From positions 79,464 through 143,463 of the forward strand of contig JADFLR010000010.1 of the NCBI GenBank assembly GCA_022564295.1: a DNA stretch of 64,000 nt, written 5' to 3'. Made by a program: the position numbers and the translations under genes. The notes under the pieces were generated by a model. That model was not told the origin of the DNA, made no database searches, and saw only the letters and a program-made list of their open reading frames with translations. Source of the stretch: Bacteroidota bacterium (GTDB lineage: Bacteria; Bacteroidota; Ignavibacteria; Ignavibacteriales; Ignavibacteriaceae). Of the stretch, positions 1 to 8,794 are shown in pieces; within the stretch, counting starts at the first letter, position 1, and each line of letters opens with the position of its first letter.

Positions 1-2
1 AT

Positions 3-200
3 TCCGTTTCCTTAAAGGTGTATGATGTTTTAGGAAATGAAGTAGCAACTCTCGTTAATAAAGAACTCTCAGCAGGAAATTATGAGTTGGAATTCGATGC
101 ATCTGATTTAACAAGCGGTATTTATTTCTATAAGTTAAAGGTGGGTTCCCCGGAGGGACAGGCATTTAACCGAACATATAAAATGGTCCTCCTTCGTTAA
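3..200 (+). CDS. T9SS C-terminal sorting domain, 3' end of a secreted protein (5' partial)
   Basis: The frame is open from the left edge of the window and ends at a TAA at 198-200, so only the last 65 or so residues are present and the real start lies outside. The visible protein carries the type A T9SS sorting signature: LKVYDVLGNEVATLVNKEL, then SGIYFYKLK and a final RTYKMVLLR. This domain targets periplasmic proteins to the type IX secretion system and is removed or used for surface attachment. The same domain recurs in the proteins at 16393-17508 and 17624-19408 and in the fossil ending at 34437. The ATG at 18 is internal to the domain and is not a plausible start. What the missing N-terminal part does cannot be told. 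Confidence 0.85.
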   Translation, partial: SVSLKVYDVLGNEVATLVNKELSAGNYELEFDASDLTSGIYFYKLKVGSPEGQAFNRTYKMVLLR

Positions 201-301
201 ATTTATTAGCGTATATGTAAACGTGCCTGCCAAAGCAAAACAGGGTTAAGGTTTTGATGAATTATTCAGATAAGTTCTCACACTTAGAAATTACATCATC
301 A

Positions 302-2374
302 CTAATCTAAATTCCTCAAAACATTAATATTCTTTATCTCACCTGCAATAACTAAAGTATCACCGTCTTTAATTACATAATCGGGGCTTGGTATTGCTTT
401 TATCGTCTCCCCTCTTTTTTCTTTTGTTTTAATTGAGAGCACATCAACACCATATCTTGCTCTTATATTTAAATCTCTAATAGACCGCCCGATAAAAGAT
501 TTTGGTGGAGCAATTTCGTTTATGGAATATCCTTCCATAAAATGTACCTGTGGTTCTTCTTCTTTCATTGAAATGCTGCTGGCTAGACTCGAAGTTATCT
601 CCTTCCTTTCAATTGCTTTGTGGTATGCATCCAATATTTCTTTTCGACGTATAAAACCGATGATTTTATCAGAGCCTTTACTTTCAATTACAGGCAATCC
701 TTCATACCTGGAGTAACGCAGTTTTTCCATAGCTGTACCACAATTATCATCCGGAGTGACTGTATCAAAATTTGTATTTGAAATATCGCCGGCTATTAAT
801 AGGTTTTGTAATGAATCCTTTTCAAACAAATAATCTTTTATATCATTAAGTGAAATTATTCCGAGAATTCTTCCATCTTCAGTTAACACAGGGAAATCAA
901 ATTCTTTACCGCTTATTACTTTATTTACCACCTGGCTGAAATTATCCGTAGCATTTATCGATTCAAAATCAGTGCTGTAAACATCCTTTACATCAATGGA
1001 ATCCATTACATTTGTTTCGACACCTTCTTTAATTCCGATATTTCTTAAAAGCAATTTTAAAGTATAAATAGATTCTCTTGAGAAGCGTGCAGAAAGTATT
1101 GTGCTGATTATACATGTTATCATAAGAGGTAGGATGATGTGATAATCATTCGTTAGCTCGAAGACGATAATTATAGCTGTTATAGGTGCACGGGTTGTAC
1201 CTGCAACTAAACCGCCCATCGCAACAAGCGCATAAGCACCCGGTGATGCACTGATATCTGGAAAGTACTGATGCACAAAAGAACCGAAGAAATAACCAAG
1301 CATTGCACCCATAAATAATGAAGGTGCAAAAATACCGCCCGAACCGCCGGAGCCAAGAGTAAGAGAGGTTGCAAGAATTTTTGTAAACACTAACGCAAGT
1401 GCAATATACCATATCATATTTCCGAACAACGCATTATTGATCGTATCGTAACCGACTCCCATTATCTGCGGAAAAATAAGAGCAATAATACCAACACCCA
1501 ATCCGCCGAGAACGGGTTTTAAGTAATCAGGAAACTTTAATTTATTATCAAAATAATCTTCGGAAAAATATAATGCTTTTATAAACAGGTACGATACAAT
1601 TCCACTTAGAGCACCGAGTATAAAATAAAATCCAATTTCATACGGTGATATTAATTCATACTTTGGAACAATGAATGCTGCAAAATCTCCTTCAAAACTT
1701 CTGGAAATTACTGTTGCCATTACAGATGAAATAACGATTGGTGAGAATTGTGCAACAGCAAAATCCATCAGAATAATTTCAACAGCAAACAAAGCACCGG
1801 CAATAGGTGCATTAAACGCAGCAGCAATTCCTGCAGCGGCACCACATGCAACTAAGGTCTTCAATCTTCTGCTCGGAACCCGAAAGAACTGTCCTACAAT
1901 TGAGCCAAGACTTGATCCAATTTGGATGATTGGTCCTTCCCTCCCAACCGAACCTCCTGTTCCAATTGTAATTGCAGATGCAATAGTTTTTACAAAAGCC
2001 ACTCTTCCGCGAATTACTCCACCCTTTAATAATATTGCCTGCATAACTTCCGGAACACCGTGTCCTTTTGCTTCGGGAGCGAAGAAGTGAATAATAGGAC
2101 CAACGATCAACCCGCCTATTATTGGAATTATAATTATCCAATACCAGGAAGTGCTCATTATGTTTTCTAAAAGATTTCCTTCACCCGTAAAAGAAATATT
2201 TGAGATTACCTGAATTAAAGCTCGAATGCCAATGGCGGCCAATCCTGCAAGCACACCTATGACAATAGCAATTATTATCATAAAAGTATGCTCGGTTAAG
2301 CGCAATCTCTCTAACAATGCAAGAGTTTTATTTGAGATCAGGTTAAAAGATTTCTGTATTGATAGTTTTACCAC
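302..2374 (-). CDS. ClC-family chloride channel/antiporter with CBS pair and RCK_C (TrkA-C) domain
   Basis: Integral membrane chloride channel or Cl-/H+ antiporter of 690 residues. The ClC core (about residues 30-440) has the conserved anion-pathway motifs GHGVPE (near 104-109), GREGP with the gating glutamate E146, and GSGGSGGIFAPSLF. A pair of CBS domains follows (about 455-600), probably binding adenosine nucleotides, and then a C-terminal TrkA-C/RCK_C-like segment (about 615-690) ending in KDGDTLVIAGE. This long regulatory tail is common in Bacteroidota ClC proteins. The start is a GTG at 2374; the next upstream in-frame codons run into a stop, and no ATG is available before residue 32 inside the first helix. 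It stands alone, with a 50-bp gap to the next minus-strand gene. Transport direction and proton coupling are not decidable from sequence alone. Confidence 0.93.
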   Translation of the reverse strand: MVKLSIQKSFNLISNKTLALLERLRLTEHTFMIIIAIVIGVLAGLAAIGIRALIQVISNISFTGEGNLLENIMSTSWYWIIIIPIIGGLIVGPIIHFFAPEAKGHGVPEVMQAILLKGGVIRGRVAFVKTIASAITIGTGGSVGREGPIIQIGSSLGSIVGQFFRVPSRRLKTLVACGAAAGIAAAFNAPIAGALFAVEIILMDFAVAQFSPIVISSVMATVISRSFEGDFAAFIVPKYELISPYEIGFYFILGALSGIVSYLFIKALYFSEDYFDNKLKFPDYLKPVLGGLGVGIIALIFPQIMGVGYDTINNALFGNMIWYIALALVFTKILATSLTLGSGGSGGIFAPSLFMGAMLGYFFGSFVHQYFPDISASPGAYALVAMGGLVAGTTRAPITAIIIVFELTNDYHIILPLMITCIISTILSARFSRESIYTLKLLLRNIGIKEGVETNVMDSIDVKDVYSTDFESINATDNFSQVVNKVISGKEFDFPVLTEDGRILGIISLNDIKDYLFEKDSLQNLLIAGDISNTNFDTVTPDDNCGTAMEKLRYSRYEGLPVIESKGSDKIIGFIRRKEILDAYHKAIERKEITSSLASSISMKEEEPQVHFMEGYSINEIAPPKSFIGRSIRDLNIRARYGVDVLSIKTKEKRGETIKAIPSPDYVIKDGDTLVIAGEIKNINVLRNLD

Positions 2375-2424
2375 TATAAGATGTCGTGTTTAATTTATTA
2401 TATAGTTGGAATATGTTTTAAGTT

Positions 2425-3900
2425 TCATTCGGTATAAGAATTAATCACTTTCACAATTGCACTCTCGCATACTTTGCAGAAAGGTTTATCACCTTTTGCA
2501 AACATAATGCAATCAAGCGTTGGTCTGTACAATCCCTCTGCAACATAACCCGCACCTTCAAATGCTCCGACTATTCCAAAATATTTACTGTTTTGCAAAT
2601 ATGAATCAACTTTATCGGCGTGCAATTTATCTTTAAGCTCATACTCCTGTTCTGTCTCAATTATTTCTTTCATAGGAGCATGATTCTTCTTTAGTTCTGC
2701 AATTTTATCGTTTAATTCTCTGCGCTCTTTCTGCCATTTATAATCCATCGAATCATAATCTGATTTTTCCCAAGGTGTGGGAATTTCTTTTCCATCGTTT
2801 ACAAGCTCTTTCCATTTTATGTTTTGTGGATCAAGTAGAGCGGTTATATTTGCTTCAACCGGTTCAATCCCCTGAGGGTAAAAATCGTTATAAGCTGTGC
2901 TAGAAGTATAATATTCATCTGCGAGTCCTGCAAATGAATGACCGAACTCGTGAAGGAAAAGATAATCCTTCCATTGGTTTTCGGAAGTAAAAGTACAGAA
3001 GAAATTATAAATTCCGCCGCCTCCGTATCTTTTGTGATTTACTATGATGTAGATTGCATCATAAGGAACATTTGCGGCGATGTCTCTTAATGATTTGTTA
3101 TCTTCTGTTAATAAATATCTTTCTGAACCAAGTGAATTAAAAGTACAGTTTAATACCGTATTCTTAAATATGCCCGCTCTCGGTTCATCAACACCGCTCT
3201 CGGCTGAAGGTTTGAAGACACCATAAATATTAAAATTATCTTCGTTTGATTTATATGGCTCCTGACTGAAAAAAACATCCTGAAAGTATGCAAGGTCTGC
3301 TAAAAACCCATCCTTATCTAATCTTGTATATCCTTCGGCAATAATAGCTACATCAACTCTTTTGTGAGGATCACCGTTCTTATCGGTTTCAAAAACCATA
3401 ACTGTCAGATCAACCAGGTCATCCTTTCTTATATCAACATCATCGGGATCAATTTCCCGGCGGAAGAATTCAATTAATTTGTTTTCTTTGTTTCTTCTTT
3501 CAAGTGTAAAAATTATTTTTTCTTTAGGATATGGAATTAGAGCAGATTCATGAAATGTTTTTTTAATTCCATCGAGTGCCGCCTTGCTGGTTTGATATTC
3601 GCCAAAATAACTGTCGAATCCTTTCGAATAGACCAACTCTTCAGATTTCTCATCGTAAATTTTAACATAATATCTTCCGACATTAAATTTATCAATCAAA
3701 TGCACTCTGCTGCCAGCCCAGATACCGTACTTATAAATTTGATCGGTGGTTATAATTTCTGTTTTGGCATCGCCAATGTGGAAGTAGTCAATCCTCATCG
3801 TTTTATCGATGAAGAAGTCATCAAATTTAGCAAAATCCTGTGCGGATAAACTCGATTTACAAATTACAATAATTAGTAAAATTAGTGCAGTAATTCTCAT
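2425..3900 (-). CDS. Secreted M64-family zinc metallopeptidase (IgA peptidase M64-like)
   Basis: Exported metallopeptidase of 491 residues. The N-terminus MRITALILLIIVICKSSLSA is a signal peptide. The catalytic zinc signature HEFGH lies at 317-321 and is followed by SFAGLADEYY, the HExxH...DE arrangement of peptidase family M64. It starts at the ATG at 3900, because AGGAG sits six bases upstream and the signal peptide begins there; an ATG 13 codons further upstream would put a charged leader in front of it. The N-terminal half (about 20-175) probably holds the M64 N-terminal beta domain. Four cysteines cluster at the C-terminus (CIMFAKGDKPFCKVCE). The substrate is unknown; M64 founders cleave IgA, but environmental members are probably general secreted proteases. 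Confidence 0.88.
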   Translation of the reverse strand: MRITALILLIIVICKSSLSAQDFAKFDDFFIDKTMRIDYFHIGDAKTEIITTDQIYKYGIWAGSRVHLIDKFNVGRYYVKIYDEKSEELVYSKGFDSYFGEYQTSKAALDGIKKTFHESALIPYPKEKIIFTLERRNKENKLIEFFRREIDPDDVDIRKDDLVDLTVMVFETDKNGDPHKRVDVAIIAEGYTRLDKDGFLADLAYFQDVFFSQEPYKSNEDNFNIYGVFKPSAESGVDEPRAGIFKNTVLNCTFNSLGSERYLLTEDNKSLRDIAANVPYDAIYIIVNHKRYGGGGIYNFFCTFTSENQWKDYLFLHEFGHSFAGLADEYYTSSTAYNDFYPQGIEPVEANITALLDPQNIKWKELVNDGKEIPTPWEKSDYDSMDYKWQKERRELNDKIAELKKNHAPMKEIIETEQEYELKDKLHADKVDSYLQNSKYFGIVGAFEGAGYVAEGLYRPTLDCIMFAKGDKPFCKVCESAIVKVINSYTE

Positions 3901-4199
3901 TTCAATATCTCCTTTTATGTAAAGAAAAGTTTTACACAATCGTAAATCTAAATTAACGATAGAATTTTTATTTAATACTATTTCTTATCATAAAAAATAA
4001 TTATTCATTTATTTCATTTTATATTTTTTATATAAGAATTGTGAATCTCCACTTCTGATATTCGAAGTACAATCAACCTAAAATATTTTCTCCCGATAAG
4101 TTTTTCTAATTTAAAACCCCTAATTTTGAATCTTAAATTTAAAAGAATATTTAACAAAAATGATTTATACTAATCACCCGAAATAAAGGAGATGTTTTT

Positions 4200-5522
4200 A
4201 TGGCTCGAAAGAATGTCTTAATAATGGGAGCAGCAGGTAGAGACTTCCACAATTTTAATGTTTTCTATAGAGATAATAAAGATTACAATGTAGTCGCATT
4301 TACTGCCACACAAATTCCTGATATCGATGGAAGAGTTTATCCAAAGCAATTAGCCGGCAAGATTTATCCAAAAGGAATAAAAATATATGAAGAAAAAGAA
4401 CTGGAAAAATTAATTAAAAAGTTAAAAGTAGATGAGGTTGTTTTCTCATATTCCGATGTTCAGTTTGAATATGTGATGACAAAAGCTTCAATCGTTAATG
4501 CTCTAGGTATTTCTTTCCGATTGCTTGGTGCTGATGAAACACAGATTAAAAGTACGAAACCGGTTATTTCGGTTCTTGCTGTAAGAACTGGCTGCGGTAA
4601 GTCTCAAACTTCAAGAAAAATTGTTGAAGTTCTAACTGCCGCAGGAATGAAAGTAGTTGCAATTCGTCATCCAATGCCTTATGGAGATCTTGTTAAACAA
4701 AAAGTTCAGCGCTTTGCTACTTATGCCGATCTTAAAAAACATAAATGTACTATAGAAGAGATAGAAGAGTACGAGCCGCATATTGAACGCGGCGGAGTTA
4801 TTTATGCTGGTATTGATTACGAAGCAATACTAAGAGAAGCCGAAAAAGAAGCTGATGTAATTCTTTGGGATGGCGGAAACAATGATTTTTCATTTTATAA
4901 ATCCGATGTTACGTTTACTGTAGTTGATCCTCACAGACCGGGACACGAAATGTATTATTATCCCGGCAACACTTCACTTAGAATGGCAGATGCGGTAATA
5001 ATAAATAAAATTGATTCTGCAGATTCGGAAGATATTTTAGATGTAATTGATAACGTGCGGAAAGTTAACCCCAATGCTACCATTATTGAAGGTGCATCTC
5101 CTGTTACTGTTGAGAAACCAAACTTAATAAGAGGCAAGCGAGTTCTTGTGGTTGAAGACGGTCCGACATTAACTCACGGAGAAATGAAGTACGGTGCTGG
5201 AACTGTTGCTGCACAGAAACTCGGTGCAAAAGAAATTGTTGATCCGCGTCCTTATACAGTTAAATCAATTGCAGCTACTTTTGAAAAATATCCGAACATA
5301 GGTGTTTTGCTTCCTGCAATGGGTTACGGCAAAGCACAGATGAAAGACCTTGAGACAACTATCAACAGGACAAAGTGTGATTCGGTTGTAATCGGTACAC
5401 CGATAGATCTCGGAAGATACATCAAAATTAACAAACCTCACACTAGAGTAAAATATGATCTTCAGGAAATCGGTGCTATAACTGTTGAAACAGTTTTGAG
5501 AGAAAAGAAAATCATAAAATAA
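4200..5522 (+). CDS. Cyclic 2,3-diphosphoglycerate synthetase-like P-loop GTPase/ATPase
   Basis: Cytoplasmic P-loop protein of 440 residues. The N-terminal 110 residues form a Rossmann-like fold (KNVLIMGAAGRDFHNFN). The nucleotide-binding loop RTGCGKSQTSRK follows at about 129-140, then WDGGNNDFSF and the NKID base-recognition motif near 270. The family is annotated as cyclic 2,3-diphosphoglycerate synthetase from an archaeal enzyme that makes an intracellular thermoprotectant. In mesophilic bacteria its real substrate is unsettled. A clear GGAG lies 8 bases before the ATG. The gene is monocistronic: a terminator-like hairpin follows at 5549, and the 299-bp AT-rich stretch upstream (3901-4199) separates it from the divergent M64 gene and must hold both promoters, though I see no certain promoter elements. 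Confidence 0.8.
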   Translation: MARKNVLIMGAAGRDFHNFNVFYRDNKDYNVVAFTATQIPDIDGRVYPKQLAGKIYPKGIKIYEEKELEKLIKKLKVDEVVFSYSDVQFEYVMTKASIVNALGISFRLLGADETQIKSTKPVISVLAVRTGCGKSQTSRKIVEVLTAAGMKVVAIRHPMPYGDLVKQKVQRFATYADLKKHKCTIEEIEEYEPHIERGGVIYAGIDYEAILREAEKEADVILWDGGNNDFSFYKSDVTFTVVDPHRPGHEMYYYPGNTSLRMADAVIINKIDSADSEDILDVIDNVRKVNPNATIIEGASPVTVEKPNLIRGKRVLVVEDGPTLTHGEMKYGAGTVAAQKLGAKEIVDPRPYTVKSIAATFEKYPNIGVLLPAMGYGKAQMKDLETTINRTKCDSVVIGTPIDLGRYIKINKPHTRVKYDLQEIGAITVETVLREKKIIK

Positions 5523-5548
5523 ATCTCTTCTACATTCCCGTTTATAAT

Positions 5549-5576
5549 GAGTTATCACAAAGGTGTTAACTCTTTT
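5549..5576 (+). terminator. Hairpin terminator after the cDPGS-like gene
   Basis: Inverted arms GAGTTA (5549-5554) and TAACTC (5567-5572), with an inner CAC/GTG pairing, are followed directly by TTTTATTG. It lies 27 bases past the stop codon. A sister hairpin with the same outer arms follows the next gene at 6194. Confidence 0.65.
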
Positions 5577-5703
5577 ATTGTTACAAATTGTTAACGATTA
5601 TGTACAGGAAAACTCATTCCATGCACATTTTCCCTTGCTTCCAACGTATTGCTGATGTTATATTGGAACCAGTATTTGGTAAATAAAAAAAAGGAGGCAA
5701 GTA

Positions 5704-6159
5704 ATGAGAAAATTTTTATTTTCAAATCTGGTGTTGGTCGTATTCATAATCAGCGGTTTAATTTCCTCATCCAATATCACTTACGCGCAGGAAGAATCAG
5801 AATCTAGTATCCGGATGGCTAAAATGATGGCGGATTGGATGGATACTATTTGGGATCAGGAACCGGAAGAAGGTTTAGCAAATATCAAGATATTGATGAC
5901 AAAGGATGGTGAACCCTTTGCCGGTAAAGTTTCTATTATGGGAGAATTCTCTTTTCGTGCGGTGGGCGAGTATACGAATACAACCGGGTTTAATCCAAAC
6001 AGCAATGGGAGATGGGTTTATGAAGGTCTTGATCCGGGAACTTTTAACATATTTATTGAAGGCACAGATAAATTTAAAGGCTGGCATTGGAGTAAAGAAG
6101 GTGTTACAATTAAAGCTGGTGATTCACCATTGTTTGAGATTGATTTGAGTAAGCAGTAA
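5704..6159 (+). CDS. Secreted protein with carboxypeptidase-regulatory-like fold, unknown function
   Basis: Small exported protein of 151 residues. A hydrophobic signal peptide (about 1-29, ending ITYAQ) precedes an acidic segment, then a beta-rich region from about residue 58 with the pattern NIKILMTKDGEPFAGKVS, GRWVYEGLDPGTFNIFIEG, which resembles a transthyretin/carboxypeptidase-regulatory-like domain where the usual text is G.Y.f.gL.pG.Y.i.v. A strong purine-rich AAAGGAGG lies before the ATG. It sits alone between two similar terminators. I do not recognise a named family; a role in the envelope is inferred only from the export signal. Confidence 0.7.
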   Translation: MRKFLFSNLVLVVFIISGLISSSNITYAQEESESSIRMAKMMADWMDTIWDQEPEEGLANIKILMTKDGEPFAGKVSIMGEFSFRAVGEYTNTTGFNPNSNGRWVYEGLDPGTFNIFIEGTDKFKGWHWSKEGVTIKAGDSPLFEIDLSKQ

Positions 6160-6193
6160 TTATTATTTTTAATTAATAGTTAATTGAAGAGCT

Positions 6194-6221
6194 GAGTTAT
6201 CACAATATTGGTAACTCTTTT
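6194..6221 (+). terminator. Hairpin terminator after the secreted protein gene
   Basis: Arms GAGTTA (6194-6199) and TAACTC (6212-6217), with a short AT-rich loop region, are followed by TTTTATATTTT. The outer arms are identical to those of the terminator at 5549, so the two may be copies of one element. Confidence 0.65.
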
Positions 6222-6289
6222 ATATTTTAAATTAATTATTTTTATGATAGTAGTGCTAAAATAATTTTTCATCAACAATCAATTCATTT

Positions 6290-6457
6290 ATGCAAAAGTT
6301 AACAATATTTTTCTTGCTTATTCTATGCAACATCCGTCATTCACAAGATTTTGATAAACTCGCTAATGCGGTTATTGATAAAGATGGAATTCTTGTCCTT
6401 ACAGGGAAGTTAGATAATAGAAAGAGCGAATTTATTCAGTATGAAAGAAAAATATGA
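6290..6457 (+). CDS. Small secreted peptide of 55 residues, overlapping thrC by ATGA
   Basis: An open frame from ATG 6290 to TGA 6455-6457 reads MQKLTIFFLLILCNIRHSQ at its start, a plausible signal peptide with a cysteine in the hydrophobic stretch. The mature part is only about 36 residues (DFDKLANAVIDKDGILVLTG...). The stop overlaps the ATG of threonine synthase (ATGA at 6454-6457), which suggests translational coupling. No recognisable domain. It may instead be the truncated remains of a longer secreted protein whose end was lost. Whether it is expressed is uncertain. Confidence 0.4.
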   Translation: MQKLTIFFLLILCNIRHSQDFDKLANAVIDKDGILVLTGKLDNRKSEFIQYERKI

Positions 6458-7626
6458 ATTTCTTTTCTCATCTTGAATGCGGCTACTGCGCAAAAACTTA
6501 TGAAGCCGACAAACTTTGGAACCTTTGTACTGAATGCAGTAAACCTCTTCTTGCCAGGTATGATTTATTATCTGCAAAAGAAAAATTATCGAAGGATGAA
6601 TTAAAAAACAGGGAACCAAATCTCTGGCGATATAATGAACTGCTTCCCGTAAGGGATAAAAAATTTATACTCTCTTTGGGTGAAGGTTTTTCGCCTCTCT
6701 TTAAGGCAGCACGATTAGGCAAAGAATTAGGTTTTTCAAATCTTTATATAAAAGATGAAGGATTAAATCCTACTACTTCGTTTAAAGCAAGAGGATTGTC
6801 TGTAGCTATATCACGTGCTTACGAATTAGGCGTAAAAGAAGTATCAATTCCATCTGCAGGAAATGCAGCCGGAGCTATGAGCGCTTACGCAGCATTGGCG
6901 GGAATGAAATCCTACGTGTTTATGCCTAAGGATGTTCCAAGTCCTTTCATCTCTGAATGTAAAGCACTCGGTGCCGAAGTTACTTTAATTGATGGTTTGA
7001 TTACCGATTGCGGAAAAGCTGCCGCAGAGGGTGTTAAGAAATATGGAAGATTTGATATTTCAACTTTAAAAGAACCGTATAGAATTGAAGGTAAGAAAAC
7101 AATGGGATATGAACTTGCTGAACAATTTGATTGGAACTTACCCGATGTAATTATTTATCCAACCGGTGGCGGTACGGGTTTGATTGGAATGTGGAAAGCG
7201 TTTGATGAAATGGAACAACTTGGTTGGATCGATTCAAAAAGACCGCGAATGGTTACGGTGCAATCAACCGGCTGTGCACCAATTGTTAAAGCTTTTGAAG
7301 ATAACACTGAATTTGCAGAACTATGGAATGACGCTCACACAATTGCTGATGGTTTAAGAGTCCCTGCAGCAGTGGGAGATTTTTTAATGTTACGATCTCT
7401 CCGTGAAAGTAATGGGATAGCTATAGCCGTATCTGATGAAAAAATGTTGGATTCAGCAAACTTGATTGGAAGAACACAGGGAATCTTCACCTCTCCCGAA
7501 GGAGGAGCGACTTTGGCTGCATTTCTTAAATTAAGGGAAATAAAATGGATTAAGGAAACCGAAACAGTTGTTTTGTTTAATACAGGAAGTGGACATAAAT
7601 ATTCTCATCTGTGGGAAAGTGATTAA
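6454..7626 (+). CDS. thrC: Threonine synthase
   Basis: PLP-dependent enzyme of 390 residues converting O-phosphohomoserine to threonine. The N-terminus has two CxxC-like pairs (CGYC, CTEC), a small zinc-ribbon-like lid seen in many short threonine synthases. The PLP lysine is K111 in TTSFKARG; SAGNAAGAMSAYAALAG and the phosphate-binding TGGGTGL follow. Length and motifs fit the short ThrC class. The family also contains threonine dehydratase-like and cysteate synthase-like enzymes, so substrate is probable rather than certain. No other threonine-pathway gene is nearby; the only linked frame is the 55-residue peptide overlapping its start. Confidence 0.85.
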   Translation: MNFFSHLECGYCAKTYEADKLWNLCTECSKPLLARYDLLSAKEKLSKDELKNREPNLWRYNELLPVRDKKFILSLGEGFSPLFKAARLGKELGFSNLYIKDEGLNPTTSFKARGLSVAISRAYELGVKEVSIPSAGNAAGAMSAYAALAGMKSYVFMPKDVPSPFISECKALGAEVTLIDGLITDCGKAAAEGVKKYGRFDISTLKEPYRIEGKKTMGYELAEQFDWNLPDVIIYPTGGGTGLIGMWKAFDEMEQLGWIDSKRPRMVTVQSTGCAPIVKAFEDNTEFAELWNDAHTIADGLRVPAAVGDFLMLRSLRESNGIAIAVSDEKMLDSANLIGRTQGIFTSPEGGATLAAFLKLREIKWIKETETVVLFNTGSGHKYSHLWESD

Positions 7627-7730
7627 ATCCAATTACTATGCAATATTACCACTTTTTCAAAACAGTGATACATTTGCTATTTCCTTAACAATGCTTAATG
7701 AGGTTGAGAGGGGATTTTTATCAAACTGTT

Positions 7731-7762
7731 ATTGCCAATGATGTTGAAAGTTAATTGGCGAT
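7731..7762. repeat. Inverted repeat between convergent thrC and korB
   Basis: Arms ATTGCCAAT (7731-7739) and ATTGGCGAT (7754-7762) pair with one mismatch around a 14-base loop. It lies in the 228-bp gap between two convergent genes. There is no T-tract on either side, so a terminator role is only possible. Confidence 0.3.
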
Positions 7763-7854
7763 CATATAATATGAAGTTAAAGAATGAGTTGTTAGTTATC
7801 CCTTATGTTATTTAGCTAAAATGCTATGCTGAACATATATTCTTGTTTACCCAA

Positions 7855-8748
7855 TCATGTCGTTGCTGTGAGTAATTCATCAAATAGTTCTTTTTTTATT
7901 CCAAGAGGTTGATCAACTAAGGGACCATTAAGCAGAACTGGTTCAGTATCTTCGTAAGTTGGTTTTTCTATTTTATACATTAAACCAATAGGAATCCGGG
8001 ATCCAAATTCCATAGCTTTGGTCATAGCATAGGAAAAGTCAGTGATATCAGCGTCCGGCTCTTCGTCTTCAAGTTTGTATACCCGTTCTTTAAACCAGGA
8101 GTAGGTATTGATTTTATTGTATGTAACACATGGACTGAATACATCTATTAATGCAAAACCCTTGTGCGCAATACCTTGCTCAATCAATGAAGTTAACTGT
8201 GCTGGTTGACCCGCAAAACCCCGGGCAACAAATGTAGCTCCGGTGGAGATTGCCAATGCGAGCGGATTAATCGGCATCTCAACGTTACCCCTGGGAGTTG
8301 TTTTTGTTTTGTGTCCTTCAGCTGTAGTCGGCGAAGCCTGTCCGGTTGTTAATCCATAAATTTCGTTATCCATTACAATATAAGTTAAATCCAGATTCCG
8401 ACGCATTGCATGGATGAAATGCCCTATTCCAATACCATATCCATCGCCATCACCCCCGGTAATCACAACTTTCAAATTATGGTTAGCCAATTTGGCGCCG
8501 GTAGCAACAGGCAACGCCCTGCCATGCAAGCTATGAACACCGTAAGCGTAAATGAATCCCACAAGGTTTGAGGAACAACCGATCCCGGATATAAGCAGCA
8601 TCTGATGAGGTTTCAATTCCTTATCAGTAGTTGCTTTTTTTAGTGACCGTAATACACCGAAGTCTCCGCAACCTGCACACCAGTCAGGGTCTACAACTAC
8701 TTCACGGGTTTTGCTTTCTTTTTCTAAAGTTGAATCCATAGTACTCAT
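7855..8748 (-). CDS. korB: 2-oxoacid:ferredoxin oxidoreductase, beta subunit (2-oxoglutarate type)
   Basis: Thiamine-diphosphate-binding beta subunit of 297 residues. It acts with the alpha subunit encoded just upstream to convert 2-oxoglutarate (or a related 2-oxoacid) plus CoA to the acyl-CoA with reduction of ferredoxin, or the reverse. Seen: WCAGCGDFGVL near the N-terminus, the TPP/Mg motif GGDGDGYGIGIGHF, and NEIYGLTTGQASPT. The length matches KorB, and no 4Fe-4S ferredoxin domain is present. It follows korA after 46 bp on the same strand, so the two are one operon. Substrate choice between 2-oxoglutarate and other 2-oxoacids is inferred from overall similarity. Confidence 0.9.
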   Translation of the reverse strand: MSTMDSTLEKESKTREVVVDPDWCAGCGDFGVLRSLKKATTDKELKPHQMLLISGIGCSSNLVGFIYAYGVHSLHGRALPVATGAKLANHNLKVVITGGDGDGYGIGIGHFIHAMRRNLDLTYIVMDNEIYGLTTGQASPTTAEGHKTKTTPRGNVEMPINPLALAISTGATFVARGFAGQPAQLTSLIEQGIAHKGFALIDVFSPCVTYNKINTYSWFKERVYKLEDEEPDADITDFSYAMTKAMEFGSRIPIGLMYKIEKPTYEDTEPVLLNGPLVDQPLGIKKELFDELLTATT

Positions 8749-8794
8749 AATTAAAATCCTTCAATATAAAAAAGATTAAAGTTCAATTCATTGG

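Noticed and set aside
1671..2141. Overlapping plus- and minus-strand frames within the ClC gene
   Set aside because: Antisense or shifted shadows of a well-supported coding gene with Ala/Pro-rich, unconserved text.
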